DNA of 48,313 nucleotides, from the NCBI GenBank assembly GCA_030650525.1, contig JAUSDQ010000101.1:1-48313 (forward strand), in the 5' to 3' direction. The position numbers and the translations under genes are program-made. Positions 17,357-26,108 of the stretch are shown here, piece after piece (positions within the stretch are counted from its first letter, which is position 1; every line of letters starts with the position of its first letter). The notes below the pieces were generated by a model. The model worked only from the letters and a program-made list of their open reading frames with translations, had not been told where the DNA came from and searched no databases. This DNA is from Sulfuricaulis sp. Lineage in GTDB: Bacteria; Pseudomonadota; Gammaproteobacteria; Acidiferrobacterales; Sulfurifustaceae.

Positions 17357-18055
17357 TTAATGCGAGGCAAGGTGATGCGCCTGGCGTGTCGTCTCCGGCA
17401 AGCGGTAGCACGGGGTGCAGCGCAAGACGTACTCAATCGCGGTGGCCAAACCGATACGATGTCCGATGGAGACATAGACCGGCTTGACTCCCGGGCGCGT
17501 GCGCAGCACCGCGCCAATTATTTCCATTCCATCTTCCAACTCCCCTGCTCCCTTTGTGAGAAAAGCAGCGGGTGCAGGATGGCCTAACAAGGGCACCCAC
17601 TCACCCTTGCTGCGTGGCACGGCGCCGTGCGTACCCGTCAGCCGGGATTTTGCCACGCCTATGCTTGGAATATTCGTTATCAACCCGAGATGACACGCCA
17701 GGCCGAAGCGACGCGGATGTGCCAATCCTTGTCCGTCGCATAATAAAAGATCCGGTTGCATGTGAAGTTTCTTAAGCGCCGCGAGCACCGCCGGGATTTC
17801 GCGAAACGACAGATAGCCCGGCACATAGGGAAACCGCGTGCGTTGGCGCGCGATCGCTTGCGCGCGCCGCTCCAGGCTGGGGAAATCGAGCACCACCACG
17901 GCCGCGCGCATGACGGTCCCGCCTTTTTCAAAACCCACATCAACACCGGCCACTGTTTTTACCTGGCCTAATTTATCATCGGCGATGACCTGGGCGCGCA
18001 GCGACTCCTGAATCTGGCGTGCTTCAGCGACAGTGGTGGGCCAAGTCAAAGGCAT
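17357..18055 (-). CDS. nfi: endonuclease V
   Basis: Endonuclease V (EC 3.1.21.7) nicks DNA one base 3' of deoxyinosine and starts repair of deaminated adenine. The 232 residues carry the family blocks [12 protein letters not shown] with the first catalytic Asp, [18 protein letters not shown] with the YxPGxLxFRE wedge, [21 protein letters not shown] with the second Asp, and [12 protein letters not shown]. The end [20 protein letters not shown] and [11 protein letters not shown] also matches. ATG 18055 aligns with the usual N-terminus; an open frame extends to 18172 with no similarity. No operon partner is seen. Confidence 0.94.
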   Translation of the reverse strand: MPLTWPTTVAEARQIQESLRAQVIADDKLGQVKTVAGVDVGFEKGGTVMRAAVVVLDFPSLERRAQAIARQRTRFPYVPGYLSFREIPAVLAALKKLHMQPDLLLCDGQGLAHPRRFGLACHLGLITNIPSIGVAKSRLTGTHGAVPRSKGEWVPLLGHPAPAAFLTKGAGELEDGMEIIGAVLRTRPGVKPVYVSIGHRIGLATAIEYVLRCTPCYRLPETTRQAHHLASH

Positions 18056-18235
18056 AGGGATTTTCAATTCGGGTTCTCGCTCCGGCGGGGGTTTGCCTTT
18101 TTTCTGCTGGCTGGATATTGTATTCCAATGTCGTTTCCACTCAGGACAGGGATGCCTGACGCCAACAGGCAAAAAGTGCGCGCTGCTGGGGGCAGGGAAT
18201 AAATTTGAAGACAGATGCTATTTAGGTGAAAAAGT

Positions 18236-18508
18236 ATGCACGCTTGTCCTCATTGCGGCAAACCCGCGATCACCGTTCTGCGAAAAACCTTTTTGGGCCC
18301 GGGAGTCCCGGTGGACTGCCAGTCCTGCGGAAAGCCGGTCAGGGTCACCTATCCCGCTTGGATGAAGGCCGCCTTCCCGGGGGCGGCGGTCATGGTCGGA
18401 GCGCTCTTATTCGACTCAGAACTGCTCATGTATGCGGCCAGCCTGGCAGGGCTGGGACTGATGATCGGGCTTCATCTGCTGTGGGTGCCGCTGGTTAAAG
18501 ATCGATAA
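18236..18508 (+). CDS. small zinc-ribbon membrane protein
   Basis: The 90 residues open with a zinc ribbon (CPHCGK near residue 4 and CQSCGK near residue 28) and continue with two hydrophobic helices (about 45-62 and 66-86, ending WVPLVKDR). AGGTGA precedes the ATG by 7 bases. Similar CxxC-plus-two-helix proteins are common as uncharacterised gammaproteobacterial products. The zinc ribbon is probably cytoplasmic. It stands alone. Confidence 0.8.
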   Translation: MHACPHCGKPAITVLRKTFLGPGVPVDCQSCGKPVRVTYPAWMKAAFPGAAVMVGALLFDSELLMYAASLAGLGLMIGLHLLWVPLVKDR

Positions 18509-18789
18509 CGGCTGGCGGATCGCGCCACGCTGTCCCGCTGGTCTTTCTCCCCGTTTTCCTGTATCGTCCGCGCCGGCTGAGTGATCCAGATGGAAATTTT
18601 AAGTCTGATCCGGCCTACGTTCATCGCTCTCTGACCCACCTTCTGGTTTCAGTTTCCCTGGAATTTCAGCAATAAAACGGTTGGCGACGATGTGTTTCGC
18701 GCCAGCAGTTCTGCTACGCCGTTGCCTGATACGGGTAAACGGTCGCGCTTATCTGTACGCGCCATTTATCTCTATTTTAAGGAAGCAAC
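18509..18789. other. 281-base intergenic region before the helicase gene
   Basis: No reading frame with a ribosome site and no clear hairpin terminator was found. The stretch just before the GTG is T-rich (CGCCATTTATCTCTATTTTAA) and may be the helicase leader. A long 5' leader would fit cold-shock control of RNA helicases, but this is not shown by the sequence. Confidence 0.4.
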
Positions 18790-20097
18790 GTGACTTTTGA
18801 AAAACTGGCTTTACACCCGTCCATCCTCAAGGCGATTACCGAGAGCGGCTACACCGCCCCCACACCGATCCAAACGCAGGCGATACCACAAGCGCTGGCA
18901 GGCCACGACCTCATGGCCTCGGCCCAGACCGGCACCGGCAAGACGGCCGCGTTCGTCATGCCCGCGCTGCAACGGCTGAGCACAGCGTCGACAGTTAATT
19001 CACGCGGCCCACGCGTCCTGGTGCTGACACCGACGCGCGAACTCGCCAATCAGGTGACCGCGGCGGCCATCAAATACGGCAAGCACATGCGCTTTCGCAT
19101 CGGCAGCGTGGTCGGCGGCATGCCTTACCCGCCGCAAATGCGGCTGCTGTCCCAGCCGCTCGATATTCTCGTGGCCACACCCGGAAGGCTGCTCGACCAC
19201 ATGGAACGCGGGCGCATCGATTACTCGCGTCTGGAAGTGCTGGTGCTGGATGAGGCCGACCGCATGCTCGACATGGGTTTCATTCACGCGGTCGAAAAGA
19301 TTGCCGCGGCCACACCGGCCACCCGCCAGACGCTGCTGTTTTCCGCGACGCTCGACGGTAACATCGCCAAGCTCGCGAGCCGCCTGCTGAAAAATCCCAA
19401 GCGCATCCAGATGGCAACGCAGCAGGAACGACATGAGAATATCGAGCAACGGCTGCATCATGTGGACGATGGCGCGCACAAGCAGCGCCTGCTGACACAT
19501 CTGTTGGAAGACATCAACCTGGACAAGGCCATCGTGTTCACCGCCACCAAGCGCGGCGCGGATCGTCTGGCCAAGACCCTGTACGCCAAGGGCCACCCGG
19601 CCGCGGCACTGCACGGCGACATGAATCAGAACCAGCGCAACCGTGCGATCACCAATTTGCGTTCGGGTACCGTGCGCTTGCTGGTGGCAACCGACGTCGC
19701 GGCGCGCGGCATCGACGTCTCCGGCATCACCCATGTCATCAACTTCGATCTGCCGAAAAGCGCCGAAGATTACGTACACCGCATCGGCCGCACCGGCCGC
19801 GCGGGCGCCAAAGGCATCGCCATCTCGTTTGCCGCGCCGGATAATTTCCAGCAATTGCGCGATATCGAGCGTTTTACCCAGCAGACGATCCCGAGCCATG
19901 TGATTCCCGGGTTGGAACCGACCAGCAAACCTCGGCAACACGCTCCGTCAGGCCAACGCCGAGGTAGCTCGTTCAGTCAGAAGCCGCGGCACCCTGGTAA
20001 TTCCCAGCGATATTTCAAAGGAAAGGGCGGCCAGAATCAGCCAGGATCCGGTCAAGGCCGGCGCCAGGGTTCGGGTGACGCCGGTGGCCACGGGTAA
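18790..20097 (+). CDS. rhlE: DEAD-box RNA helicase, RhlE type
   Basis: The ATP-dependent helicase remodels structured RNA, probably in ribosome assembly and mRNA decay. The 435 residues start with the Q motif (MTFEKLALHPSILKAITESG) and continue with motif I AQTGTGKT near residue 44, Ia PTRELANQV, Ib TPGRLLDH, II LDEADRML, III SATLDG, IV FTATKRGADRL, V ATDVAARGIDV and VI HRIGRTGRAG. The tail after about residue 370 is basic and rich in Gly, Gln, Ser and Arg, typical of RhlE. The start is GTG after TAAGGAAGC. The RRM protein gene 270 bases downstream is a plausible functional partner. Confidence 0.93.
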   Translation: MTFEKLALHPSILKAITESGYTAPTPIQTQAIPQALAGHDLMASAQTGTGKTAAFVMPALQRLSTASTVNSRGPRVLVLTPTRELANQVTAAAIKYGKHMRFRIGSVVGGMPYPPQMRLLSQPLDILVATPGRLLDHMERGRIDYSRLEVLVLDEADRMLDMGFIHAVEKIAAATPATRQTLLFSATLDGNIAKLASRLLKNPKRIQMATQQERHENIEQRLHHVDDGAHKQRLLTHLLEDINLDKAIVFTATKRGADRLAKTLYAKGHPAAALHGDMNQNQRNRAITNLRSGTVRLLVATDVAARGIDVSGITHVINFDLPKSAEDYVHRIGRTGRAGAKGIAISFAAPDNFQQLRDIERFTQQTIPSHVIPGLEPTSKPRQHAPSGQRRGSSFSQKPRHPGNSQRYFKGKGGQNQPGSGQGRRQGSGDAGGHG

Positions 20098-20370
20098 AGG
20101 CTGCCCGTGAATTAGCTTTTCATAGGCCGATAGGCCAAAGAACGGAAAGCGATCCTTGAGCACTTGGACGCCGGCGAAACTCAGGCGTATTATCTGTCGC
20201 GGATACCGATGCGGGGTTACTGAAACTCACCCTTTCTTATGCCGATACCAAGGAACCTGGTTCACGCCCGTTCATCCAGCTATCCGGCCGCGCCCTTCTT
20301 TTTTGAGGCACCGTTTCAGGAAAAGAGACACGGTCCATGCTGCCTTACCCTTTCAACTCAGGAGTTAGAT

Positions 20371-20769
20371 ATGAATATCTTTGTAGGAAATCTGTCGCGC
20401 GATGTCACTGAAGAAGATTTGCGGGAGGCGTTTAGTGCCTTTGGACAAATCAGCAAAGTCACCATTCTTAAAGATAAATTCAGTGGTGAACCGCGCGGTT
20501 TCGGTTTCGTCGAAATGCCCGCCAAGGCCGAAGCGACAGCGGCCATCAATGGCATGAACCAGAAGGACTTGAAAGGGCGCGCGTTGAACGTCAATGAAGC
20601 CCGTCCCAAGACCGAGCGTACCGGCGGTGGCGGTGGTGGCGGTGGTGGTGGCGGCGGCCGCGGCGGTTTTGGAAATCGCGGTGGCGGTGGTGGTGGCGGT
20701 GGCTGGGGCAATCGCGGCGGTGGCGGTGGCGGTGCCGGCGGTGGCGGTGGCGGGCGGCGCAGCTACTAG
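20371..20769 (+). CDS. glycine-rich RRM RNA-binding protein
   Basis: The 132 residues comprise one RNA recognition motif (1-80) with RNP2 IFVGNL and RNP1 RGFGFVEM, and a tail of about 50 residues made nearly only of glycine with RGG, FGNRG and WGNRG units. It belongs to the cold-inducible bacterial Rbp type that resembles plant glycine-rich proteins and binds single-stranded RNA. The ATG follows AGGAG by 7 bases; the open upstream frame is ignored. Its position just after rhlE suggests joint action on structured or cold-stabilised RNA. The GGN-repeat DNA is prone to length change. Confidence 0.93.
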   Translation: MNIFVGNLSRDVTEEDLREAFSAFGQISKVTILKDKFSGEPRGFGFVEMPAKAEATAAINGMNQKDLKGRALNVNEARPKTERTGGGGGGGGGGGGRGGFGNRGGGGGGGGWGNRGGGGGGAGGGGGGRRSY

Positions 20770-20819
20770 CACCCTCTGATTTATCCACGTAACCGGGCAT
20801 CTACTTACCTGACATTAAT

Positions 20820-20853
20820 GCGGGGGCATTGCCGGAGGATGGCATGCTCCCGC
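20820..20853 (+). terminator. hairpin after the RRM gene (no T tract)
   Basis: GCGGGGGCAT (20820-20829) and ATGCTCCCGC (20844-20853) form a 10-pair stem with one G-U pair and a 14-base loop. It lies about 50 bases after the stop. A T tract is lacking, so it may act as an mRNA-stabilising hairpin rather than an intrinsic terminator. Confidence 0.4.
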
Positions 20854-21030
20854 CAGTCAGTGTCTGGACATTCTTCGCGCTTGGCTAGTGCCACGGCGTT
20901 TATTTTTCGATCCGCATTATCTTTGCCATATCTCGCGACCTATTTTTTTCTGAATAAAGTTGTCACGCGGCGAATAGCCGGGTAGTTTATTTCCACCGAC
21001 ACGGCCCGGACGCGAAAGCGGAGCCCACTC

Positions 21031-22515
21031 ATGTCAGACCAGGAAAGTAACGTCGCGCAATTGCTGAGCCTGAGCCGTGCCGCGCGTCTCGTCGGCGTTT
21101 CGCGCGGTGCGCTTCAGAAAAAAATCAAAAACGGCGAACTGCCAACCTTCGAGGGCATGGTCAAGCCTGAAGATCTGGTGCGCGCCTATCCCGATACGCA
21201 GTTGGAAGACAACACCGCCCTCGAACGCTTTTCCCGCATCAAGGACGAGGCCTTCAATTTGCGAGTTCGTGAGCGTCTGCTGCCTGAGCCCGAAGTCCTG
21301 GTCGAAAGACTGGCCGGACTGGGTCGGGAACTGGCGCAAACCAAGGCGCTGGTCGAGCGCTACAAGACCGTCACCGAGTGGCTTTACGACAAGTTCAGCG
21401 AATTCGAAAAGTCCGGCGGTCGCGAAATCATGGGCGTCATGGGGCCGCTGAAGCTGTGGCTGCGTCATGAACTGGAGAAAGAAACGCCCAGCGACTATCT
21501 TCAGTCTTACCTTGTCAAAGATAGTTTTCTTCGGCTTATGACAGCCCATATCCGCCTGCTCCCGGGCCGCCGCGAATTTTTTGTGGAAGGCTCGGATACC
21601 ATCCTGGATGCCGCGCTACGTGCCGGCATTTCCCTGCCCTATCGATGCAGTAACGGCATCTGCGGCTTGTGCAAGGCCAAGGTGGTTTCCGGCAAAACGC
21701 TCCCGGTACGCCATTCTGACTACAGCTTTAGCGAGGTCGAAAAGAACCAGGGCTACGTGCTGCTTTGCTCGCACACGGCGGTATCCGATTTGGAGATTGA
21801 AGCCGCCGTCATCGGCGGCGCACAGGATATACCGGAACAGCAGATCGCCGCCCGCGTCAAGAAGATCGAGCGGCTGGGCGAGAACATGGCCCTGCTGCAC
21901 CTGCAAACACCGCGGACAAAACGACTCCAGTTTCTCGCGGGGCAATCGGTGCTGCTCGAAACCGGCAATGGCGCCGAGGCGGAGCTGCCGGTGGCCAGCT
22001 GCCCGTGCGACGACCGGAATCTCCAGTTCCACATCCAGCGTTTCTCAGATAACCGCCTTTCCGATTACGTGTTCCGGAAACTCAAGAACGGAGATATCGT
22101 CACCCTGACGGGTCCGAAAGGTGAATTCGCCCTGCATGAGGATTCCACGCACTCGCAGATTTATCTCGCCTACGACACGGGATTTGCGCCGATTAAAAGC
22201 CTCATTGAGAATGCCATGGCGCGCGATGTCGCCGACACCATGCATTTGTATTGGGTGGCCGGGAAAGAGGGTCACTACCTTAACAATCTCTGCCGTGCCT
22301 GGACCGACGCGCTGGATAATTTTCAGTACACACCGGTGGTGGCAGAGACAGCCGAAGCGACCCAAGTGCTCGAGCAGATTCAGGCCGATCATGCCGATTT
22401 ATCAGGTTATGATATCTACGTCGCCGGGCCTGCATCGTGCCTGACGGTCGTGAAAGAATTCCTGCGCAACATTAACTTCCCTGAAAACCAGCTGGTGATG
22501 ACCCGCGTCGAATAA
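21031..22515 (+). CDS. HTH-[2Fe-2S] ferredoxin-oxidoreductase-like fusion
   Basis: The 494 residues fuse parts rarely seen together. Residues 8-55 read as a MerR/excisionase-type helix-turn-helix (LSRAARLVGVSRGALQKKIK, then NGELPTFEGMVKPEDL). A helical linker (about 60-165) follows. Residues 170-260 are a plant-type [2Fe-2S] ferredoxin with CSNGICGLC near 206-214 and LLCS near 246, so the cluster ligands CX4CX2C...C are intact. Residues 265-494 align with CDP-6-deoxyglucoseen reductase/AscD-like FAD-NAD modules, but the FAD motif RxYS is replaced by AELPVAS and the NAD glycines of GGTGFAPIKS by AYDTGFAPIKS. I infer a cluster-sensing regulator or a redox protein with altered cofactor use. GGAG precedes the ATG. 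Confidence 0.85.
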   Translation: MSDQESNVAQLLSLSRAARLVGVSRGALQKKIKNGELPTFEGMVKPEDLVRAYPDTQLEDNTALERFSRIKDEAFNLRVRERLLPEPEVLVERLAGLGRELAQTKALVERYKTVTEWLYDKFSEFEKSGGREIMGVMGPLKLWLRHELEKETPSDYLQSYLVKDSFLRLMTAHIRLLPGRREFFVEGSDTILDAALRAGISLPYRCSNGICGLCKAKVVSGKTLPVRHSDYSFSEVEKNQGYVLLCSHTAVSDLEIEAAVIGGAQDIPEQQIAARVKKIERLGENMALLHLQTPRTKRLQFLAGQSVLLETGNGAEAELPVASCPCDDRNLQFHIQRFSDNRLSDYVFRKLKNGDIVTLTGPKGEFALHEDSTHSQIYLAYDTGFAPIKSLIENAMARDVADTMHLYWVAGKEGHYLNNLCRAWTDALDNFQYTPVVAETAEATQVLEQIQADHADLSGYDIYVAGPASCLTVVKEFLRNINFPENQLVMTRVE

Positions 22516-22523
22516 ATTCTCGT

Positions 22524-24452
22524 TTAAAGATTCTCGATGACCACGGGCACCAGGGAATCGGCGGGGGTAAAACCAAAAAGACGCGAATAGAAATACAGCT
22601 CGGCCTCCAACGCGCGCTGGATATTTTCCGCGCGCCGGAATCCGTGTGACTCGCCGGCGAACGGCACGTAGGCCACGGCAATGCCTTGCGCGCGCAAGGC
22701 ATTCACCATCTGCTCCGTCTGATCCGGGGGCACGACCTTATCCTCCAGCCCCTGAAAGAAAATCACCGGGCACGACAGGCGGTCCACGTGATGAATCGGC
22801 GAACGATTGCGATACAAATCGCGGCGCGCCGGATACCGGCCGATCAACCGATCGAGATAATGCGCCTCGAACTTGTGCGTATCTTTGGCCAGCGACTCCA
22901 GGTCACTCACGCCGTAATAGGCCGCCCCGGCGTGAAAAATTTTGTGAAACGTTAACGCACATAAGGTCGTATAACCTCCCGCGCTTCCGCCGCGAATGGC
23001 CAGGCGTTGCTCATCCGCCAAACCATGCGCCACAAGATAGCGCGCGCCCGCGATACAATCCTGCACATCGGCCAGCCCCCACTGTCCATCCAGCTTGTGG
23101 CGGTAGTCGCGGCCGTATCCCGTGGATCCACGATAATTCACGTCGATCACAGCGAACCCGCGGCTGGTCCAATATTGAATCTTGAGGCTCAGCGCGCTGG
23201 AAGCGGCCGACGTCGGCCCGCCATGTCCCAGCACGAGCAATGGCGGTTGCTCGTCCGCGGGCGCGCGGAAATCGCGATTCGCGGGAGGATAATAAAAGGC
23301 GTGCGTCGGTTCCCCATTGTCGCTGGGATAAGTTATCGCCTGCGGAACCGAAACATGGGCCACGTCGGGGGCGACACGGCTGGATGAGTGCAGAATTTCA
23401 TATTGATGTGTGGCGAGGTCAAAGCGTACAACGGCCGGTAGCAGCGCCGGTGACGCGCCAATAAAAACCGCCCGGCCATGAGCGGCGGTCACCGCGTGGA
23501 TATCGGTAAACGGCGTCGTGACGATATCGAACCGGAGCGTGGCAACATCCAGCGCGGCCAGTTGCCAGGTTCCCGCACGGTTAAATGCGCACACCAGCCG
23601 CCGCGCCGATTCAAAAGCATAGGTGGACTGGCCAAAGATCCATTGCGGCAGACCGAACTCCGCTTCCATCGGAGCGAGCGCCTCAACATAACCGTCACGC
23701 AGGCGGTAAAGATTCCACCAATTGCCACGATCGGAGACAAAGTAAAGCGTGCCGTCGGGTGAAAAACTTGGCTGAAAAACCGACTCATCGTGACCACCCG
23801 CCACGCGCCGTTTGTTGGTGAGCAGGCCGTCCAACCCAACATCCGCCAGCCATAACTCGCTGCCGTCCCACGGCATGTCTGGGTGATTCCAGGCCAGCCA
23901 TGCCAGGCGCGACCCATCCGGGCTTAAGCGCGGGGACGCGAAAAAATCATGCCCGGAAACCAGTATTCGATCCCGGCCCGTTCCGCTGAGATCCACGGCC
24001 ATTATCGTGTTGACAGGCTCGGCGCCCGTCCCGTGGTCCTCGCACACGCACAGGATTCGATTCAAGCGGCGGTCAATGAGGCTATCGGCATAACGCCGGC
24101 TGGCTGCGGACGTGATGGCGCGCGGAGCGCGGCCCGGCGTCAGCCGATACAGCCGCTGGTCAGCGTCGTTACTGAAATAAAGCTCGCCATCAGCCACCGT
24201 AAACGCACCACCACCGTATTCATGGGCCCGCGTGCGGGCATTGAAGGGTGCCGGTAGGACGTCTTCGGCGATCCCGTCGCGCCAGCGCACGATGGTGTTG
24301 CGTCCAGCTTCGGCCGGACGCATCTCGCTCCAGTAAATATCGTGCGCATCGAGCGCGATCTGGCCAAGGCCGATGGAGCTGGCGGCGATCTGATTCGCGG
24401 TGATCGGCGATAACCAGGAGCCGTACGGAGCAATTTTCCGTGGATCGTTCAC
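22524..24452 (-). CDS. S9 family peptidase (prolyl oligopeptidase-like)
   Basis: The 642 residues have an N-terminal beta-propeller region (about 1-370; repeats such as ASPRLSPDGSRLAWLAW and FQPSFSPDGTLYFVSDRG) and a C-terminal alpha/beta hydrolase (about 400-630). The catalytic set is Ser in RGGSAGGYTTL, Asp in FQGLEDKVVPP and His in GESHGF. RGSTGYGRDYR and WGLADVQDC match acylaminoacyl-peptidase-type S9C enzymes. No signal peptide is seen. The GTG start overlaps the yjbQ stop by four bases (GTGA), so the genes are translationally coupled. Its natural substrate is unknown. Confidence 0.93.
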   Translation of the reverse strand: MNDPRKIAPYGSWLSPITANQIAASSIGLGQIALDAHDIYWSEMRPAEAGRNTIVRWRDGIAEDVLPAPFNARTRAHEYGGGAFTVADGELYFSNDADQRLYRLTPGRAPRAITSAASRRYADSLIDRRLNRILCVCEDHGTGAEPVNTIMAVDLSGTGRDRILVSGHDFFASPRLSPDGSRLAWLAWNHPDMPWDGSELWLADVGLDGLLTNKRRVAGGHDESVFQPSFSPDGTLYFVSDRGNWWNLYRLRDGYVEALAPMEAEFGLPQWIFGQSTYAFESARRLVCAFNRAGTWQLAALDVATLRFDIVTTPFTDIHAVTAAHGRAVFIGASPALLPAVVRFDLATHQYEILHSSSRVAPDVAHVSVPQAITYPSDNGEPTHAFYYPPANRDFRAPADEQPPLLVLGHGGPTSAASSALSLKIQYWTSRGFAVIDVNYRGSTGYGRDYRHKLDGQWGLADVQDCIAGARYLVAHGLADEQRLAIRGGSAGGYTTLCALTFHKIFHAGAAYYGVSDLESLAKDTHKFEAHYLDRLIGRYPARRDLYRNRSPIHHVDRLSCPVIFFQGLEDKVVPPDQTEQMVNALRAQGIAVAYVPFAGESHGFRRAENIQRALEAELYFYSRLFGFTPADSLVPVVIENL

Positions 24453-24856
24453 TCGCCCAGATGCACCACAAGCTGGCGCGCTCCGCCCTTGTGCCGATGC
24501 TCCCACAGATAAACGCCCTGCCAGGTGCCGAGCGCGAGCCGCCCACCGGAAACCGGAATGGAAAGGCAGGTCGCCGTCAGGGCTGATTTGATATGTCCGG
24601 GCATGTCATCGGGCCCTTCGTTCCGGTGGGTATACAACGGATCGTTTTCCTGCACGAGCCGGTTGAGCCAGTGCTCCAGATCGCGCTGCATGGCCGGATC
24701 GGCGTTCTCCTGAATCAGCAGACTGGCCGAGGTGTGCTGTACAAACAGGGTGCACAGGCCTTCCCGCACGCCGGCAGCGCGCACCAACGCCTCGATCCGG
24801 TCGGTGAATTCATGCAGGCCCTGTCCGGGTGTGGTGATGGTGAGATGTTTGATCAT
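24449..24856 (-). CDS. yjbQ: YjbQ/UPF0047 family protein
   Basis: The 135 residues match the YjbQ family: LCTLFVQHTSASLLIQENADP with metal-ligand His, NRLVQENDPLYTHRNEGPDDMPGHIKSAL, cited in part, and LGTWQGVYLWEHRHKG with conserved histidines. E. coli YjbQ has weak thiamine-phosphate synthase activity in vitro; its main role is uncertain. It leads a two-gene unit with the S9 peptidase, overlapping it by four bases. It is divergent from slyD across 254 bases, in which I saw no strong promoter or hairpin. Confidence 0.92.
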   Translation of the reverse strand: MIKHLTITTPGQGLHEFTDRIEALVRAAGVREGLCTLFVQHTSASLLIQENADPAMQRDLEHWLNRLVQENDPLYTHRNEGPDDMPGHIKSALTATCLSIPVSGGRLALGTWQGVYLWEHRHKGGARQLVVHLGE

Positions 24857-25110
24857 GGCGATTCAGAAATTGACGGGGCTTACAAGATAAAACAATTTAA
24901 AAGAATAATCCCGTCCATTTTCTTTTCTATCGCTGGGTCCCAGATTTTGGACTCGGGCCATCCTGACCCTCGCCCTTAAAAATCCCGCGCGCTTGGCCTG
25001 TCCGCGCCGGTGAAATCCGCGCACACGTGGGCGCGGCAACTCGTGTTGGGACCAGGCCCTGAATTGCGTTATAGTCGCGAATTCTTAACTATCTCTCAGA
25101 GGATTTTCAC

Positions 25111-25593
25111 ATGAAGGCTGCCCAAGGCATGGTGGTTTCCATGCACTACACCCTCACCGATGACAGCGGTGCGACACTCGACTCCAGCCGCGAGGGCGAA
25201 CCGTTCAACTATTTGCACGGGCACAGCAATATTATTCCGGGGCTCGAGAAGGCGCTCGAAGGCGCCGAGGCCGGTTTCAAATCCGAGGTGACCGTGGCGC
25301 CCGGGGAAGGGTATGGAGAGAAAGACCCGGAAGCGATTTTCGAGGCGCCGAAGGAACATTTCCCGCCCGACATGAAACTGGAACTCGACGCGCGCGTTTA
25401 TGCCGACGGACCCAACGGGCCGGTCACGCTCACCGTGGTCAAGCTCACCGAGACCGGCGCCGTGCTCGACGCCAACCACCCGCTGGCCGGGAAGACGCTC
25501 CATTTTGACGTGGAAATCACCACGGTGCGCGCCGCGACCGCGGAAGAAATCGAGCATGGCCACGTGCATGGCGAGGGCGGCCACCAGCATTAG
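25111..25593 (+). CDS. slyD: FKBP-type peptidyl-prolyl isomerase, SlyD-like
   Basis: The 160 residues begin MKAAQGMVVSMHYTLTDDSG and hold the FKBP fold split by the insert-in-flap chaperone domain (about 68-125): IIPGLEKALEGAEAG, VAPGEGYGEKDPEAIF, NHPLAGKTLHFDVEI. The C-terminal HGHVHGEGGHQH is a short histidine-rich metal-binding tail, poorer in cysteine than the E. coli one. It catalyses proline isomerisation and may deliver nickel. AGAGGA lies before the ATG. It converges on the next gene. Confidence 0.93.
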   Translation: MKAAQGMVVSMHYTLTDDSGATLDSSREGEPFNYLHGHSNIIPGLEKALEGAEAGFKSEVTVAPGEGYGEKDPEAIFEAPKEHFPPDMKLELDARVYADGPNGPVTLTVVKLTETGAVLDANHPLAGKTLHFDVEITTVRAATAEEIEHGHVHGEGGHQH

Positions 25594-25595
25594 TC

Positions 25596-25949
25596 CTAGG
25601 CCAGCCGCACCGGCTGCTCGTCGGCAAGGCCCAGCACCTTCGCGGCCACCACGAATGCCTGCTCGCAAAAATCATCCAGGTTCTCCCACCGGTCCGATGA
25701 TTCGATTTCCTCGTCCAGACCTTGGGTGATGACGCGCAGGCGATGCGAGCCCTCATGAGCGCGGCCACGCGGGTTTTTCTCCGATGTCACGTAAAACCCG
25801 GGCCGGCTTTCGCCCGCGCGCACGAGTGCCAGGATGTAGCGGTATTTCACGGCGTCGGTGCTTTCAATTTCACCCAATACCACCCCGCTGTATTCGCCGA
25901 ATTGATAACGGCGCTGCGGGATGGCCGTCTGGATTTTCGGTACCTCCAT
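25596..25949 (-). CDS. conserved hypothetical protein
   Basis: I recognise no domain in this 117-residue soluble protein. It begins MEVPKIQTAIPQRRYQFGEY and includes LGEIESTDAVKYRYILALVR and YVTSEKNPRGRAHEGSHRLR, which look well folded and beta-rich, then an acidic helical end. The ATG is preceded by GGGAGA. It converges on slyD with a two-base gap and stands before the GGDEF/EAL gene end. Confidence 0.75.
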   Translation of the reverse strand: MEVPKIQTAIPQRRYQFGEYSGVVLGEIESTDAVKYRYILALVRAGESRPGFYVTSEKNPRGRAHEGSHRLRVITQGLDEEIESSDRWENLDDFCEQAFVVAAKVLGLADEQPVRLA

Positions 25950-26108
25950 CTATCGTCTCCCGGAGAAAATTTTCATTTGCCATCCGATCGAGATGGCCAC
26001 CGGTATTTATAGCAATAAAACTTCCACGCGGCACCTGCTCGCGGCGATGCCGGACATGCGACTTCTGCGGGAATTATCAAGGCGGTTCTCGCTTGAGAGC
26101 GCCTACGG

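Noticed and set aside
19000-19941. Long antisense frame over the helicase gene
   Set aside because: It is the shadow of a high-GC coding region; its His/Gly/Arg-rich product resembles no protein and rhlE is certain.
20620-20760. GGN-rich tract as a possible satellite or CRISPR-like array
   Set aside because: It is the in-frame glycine tail of the RRM protein and has no spacer-repeat pattern.
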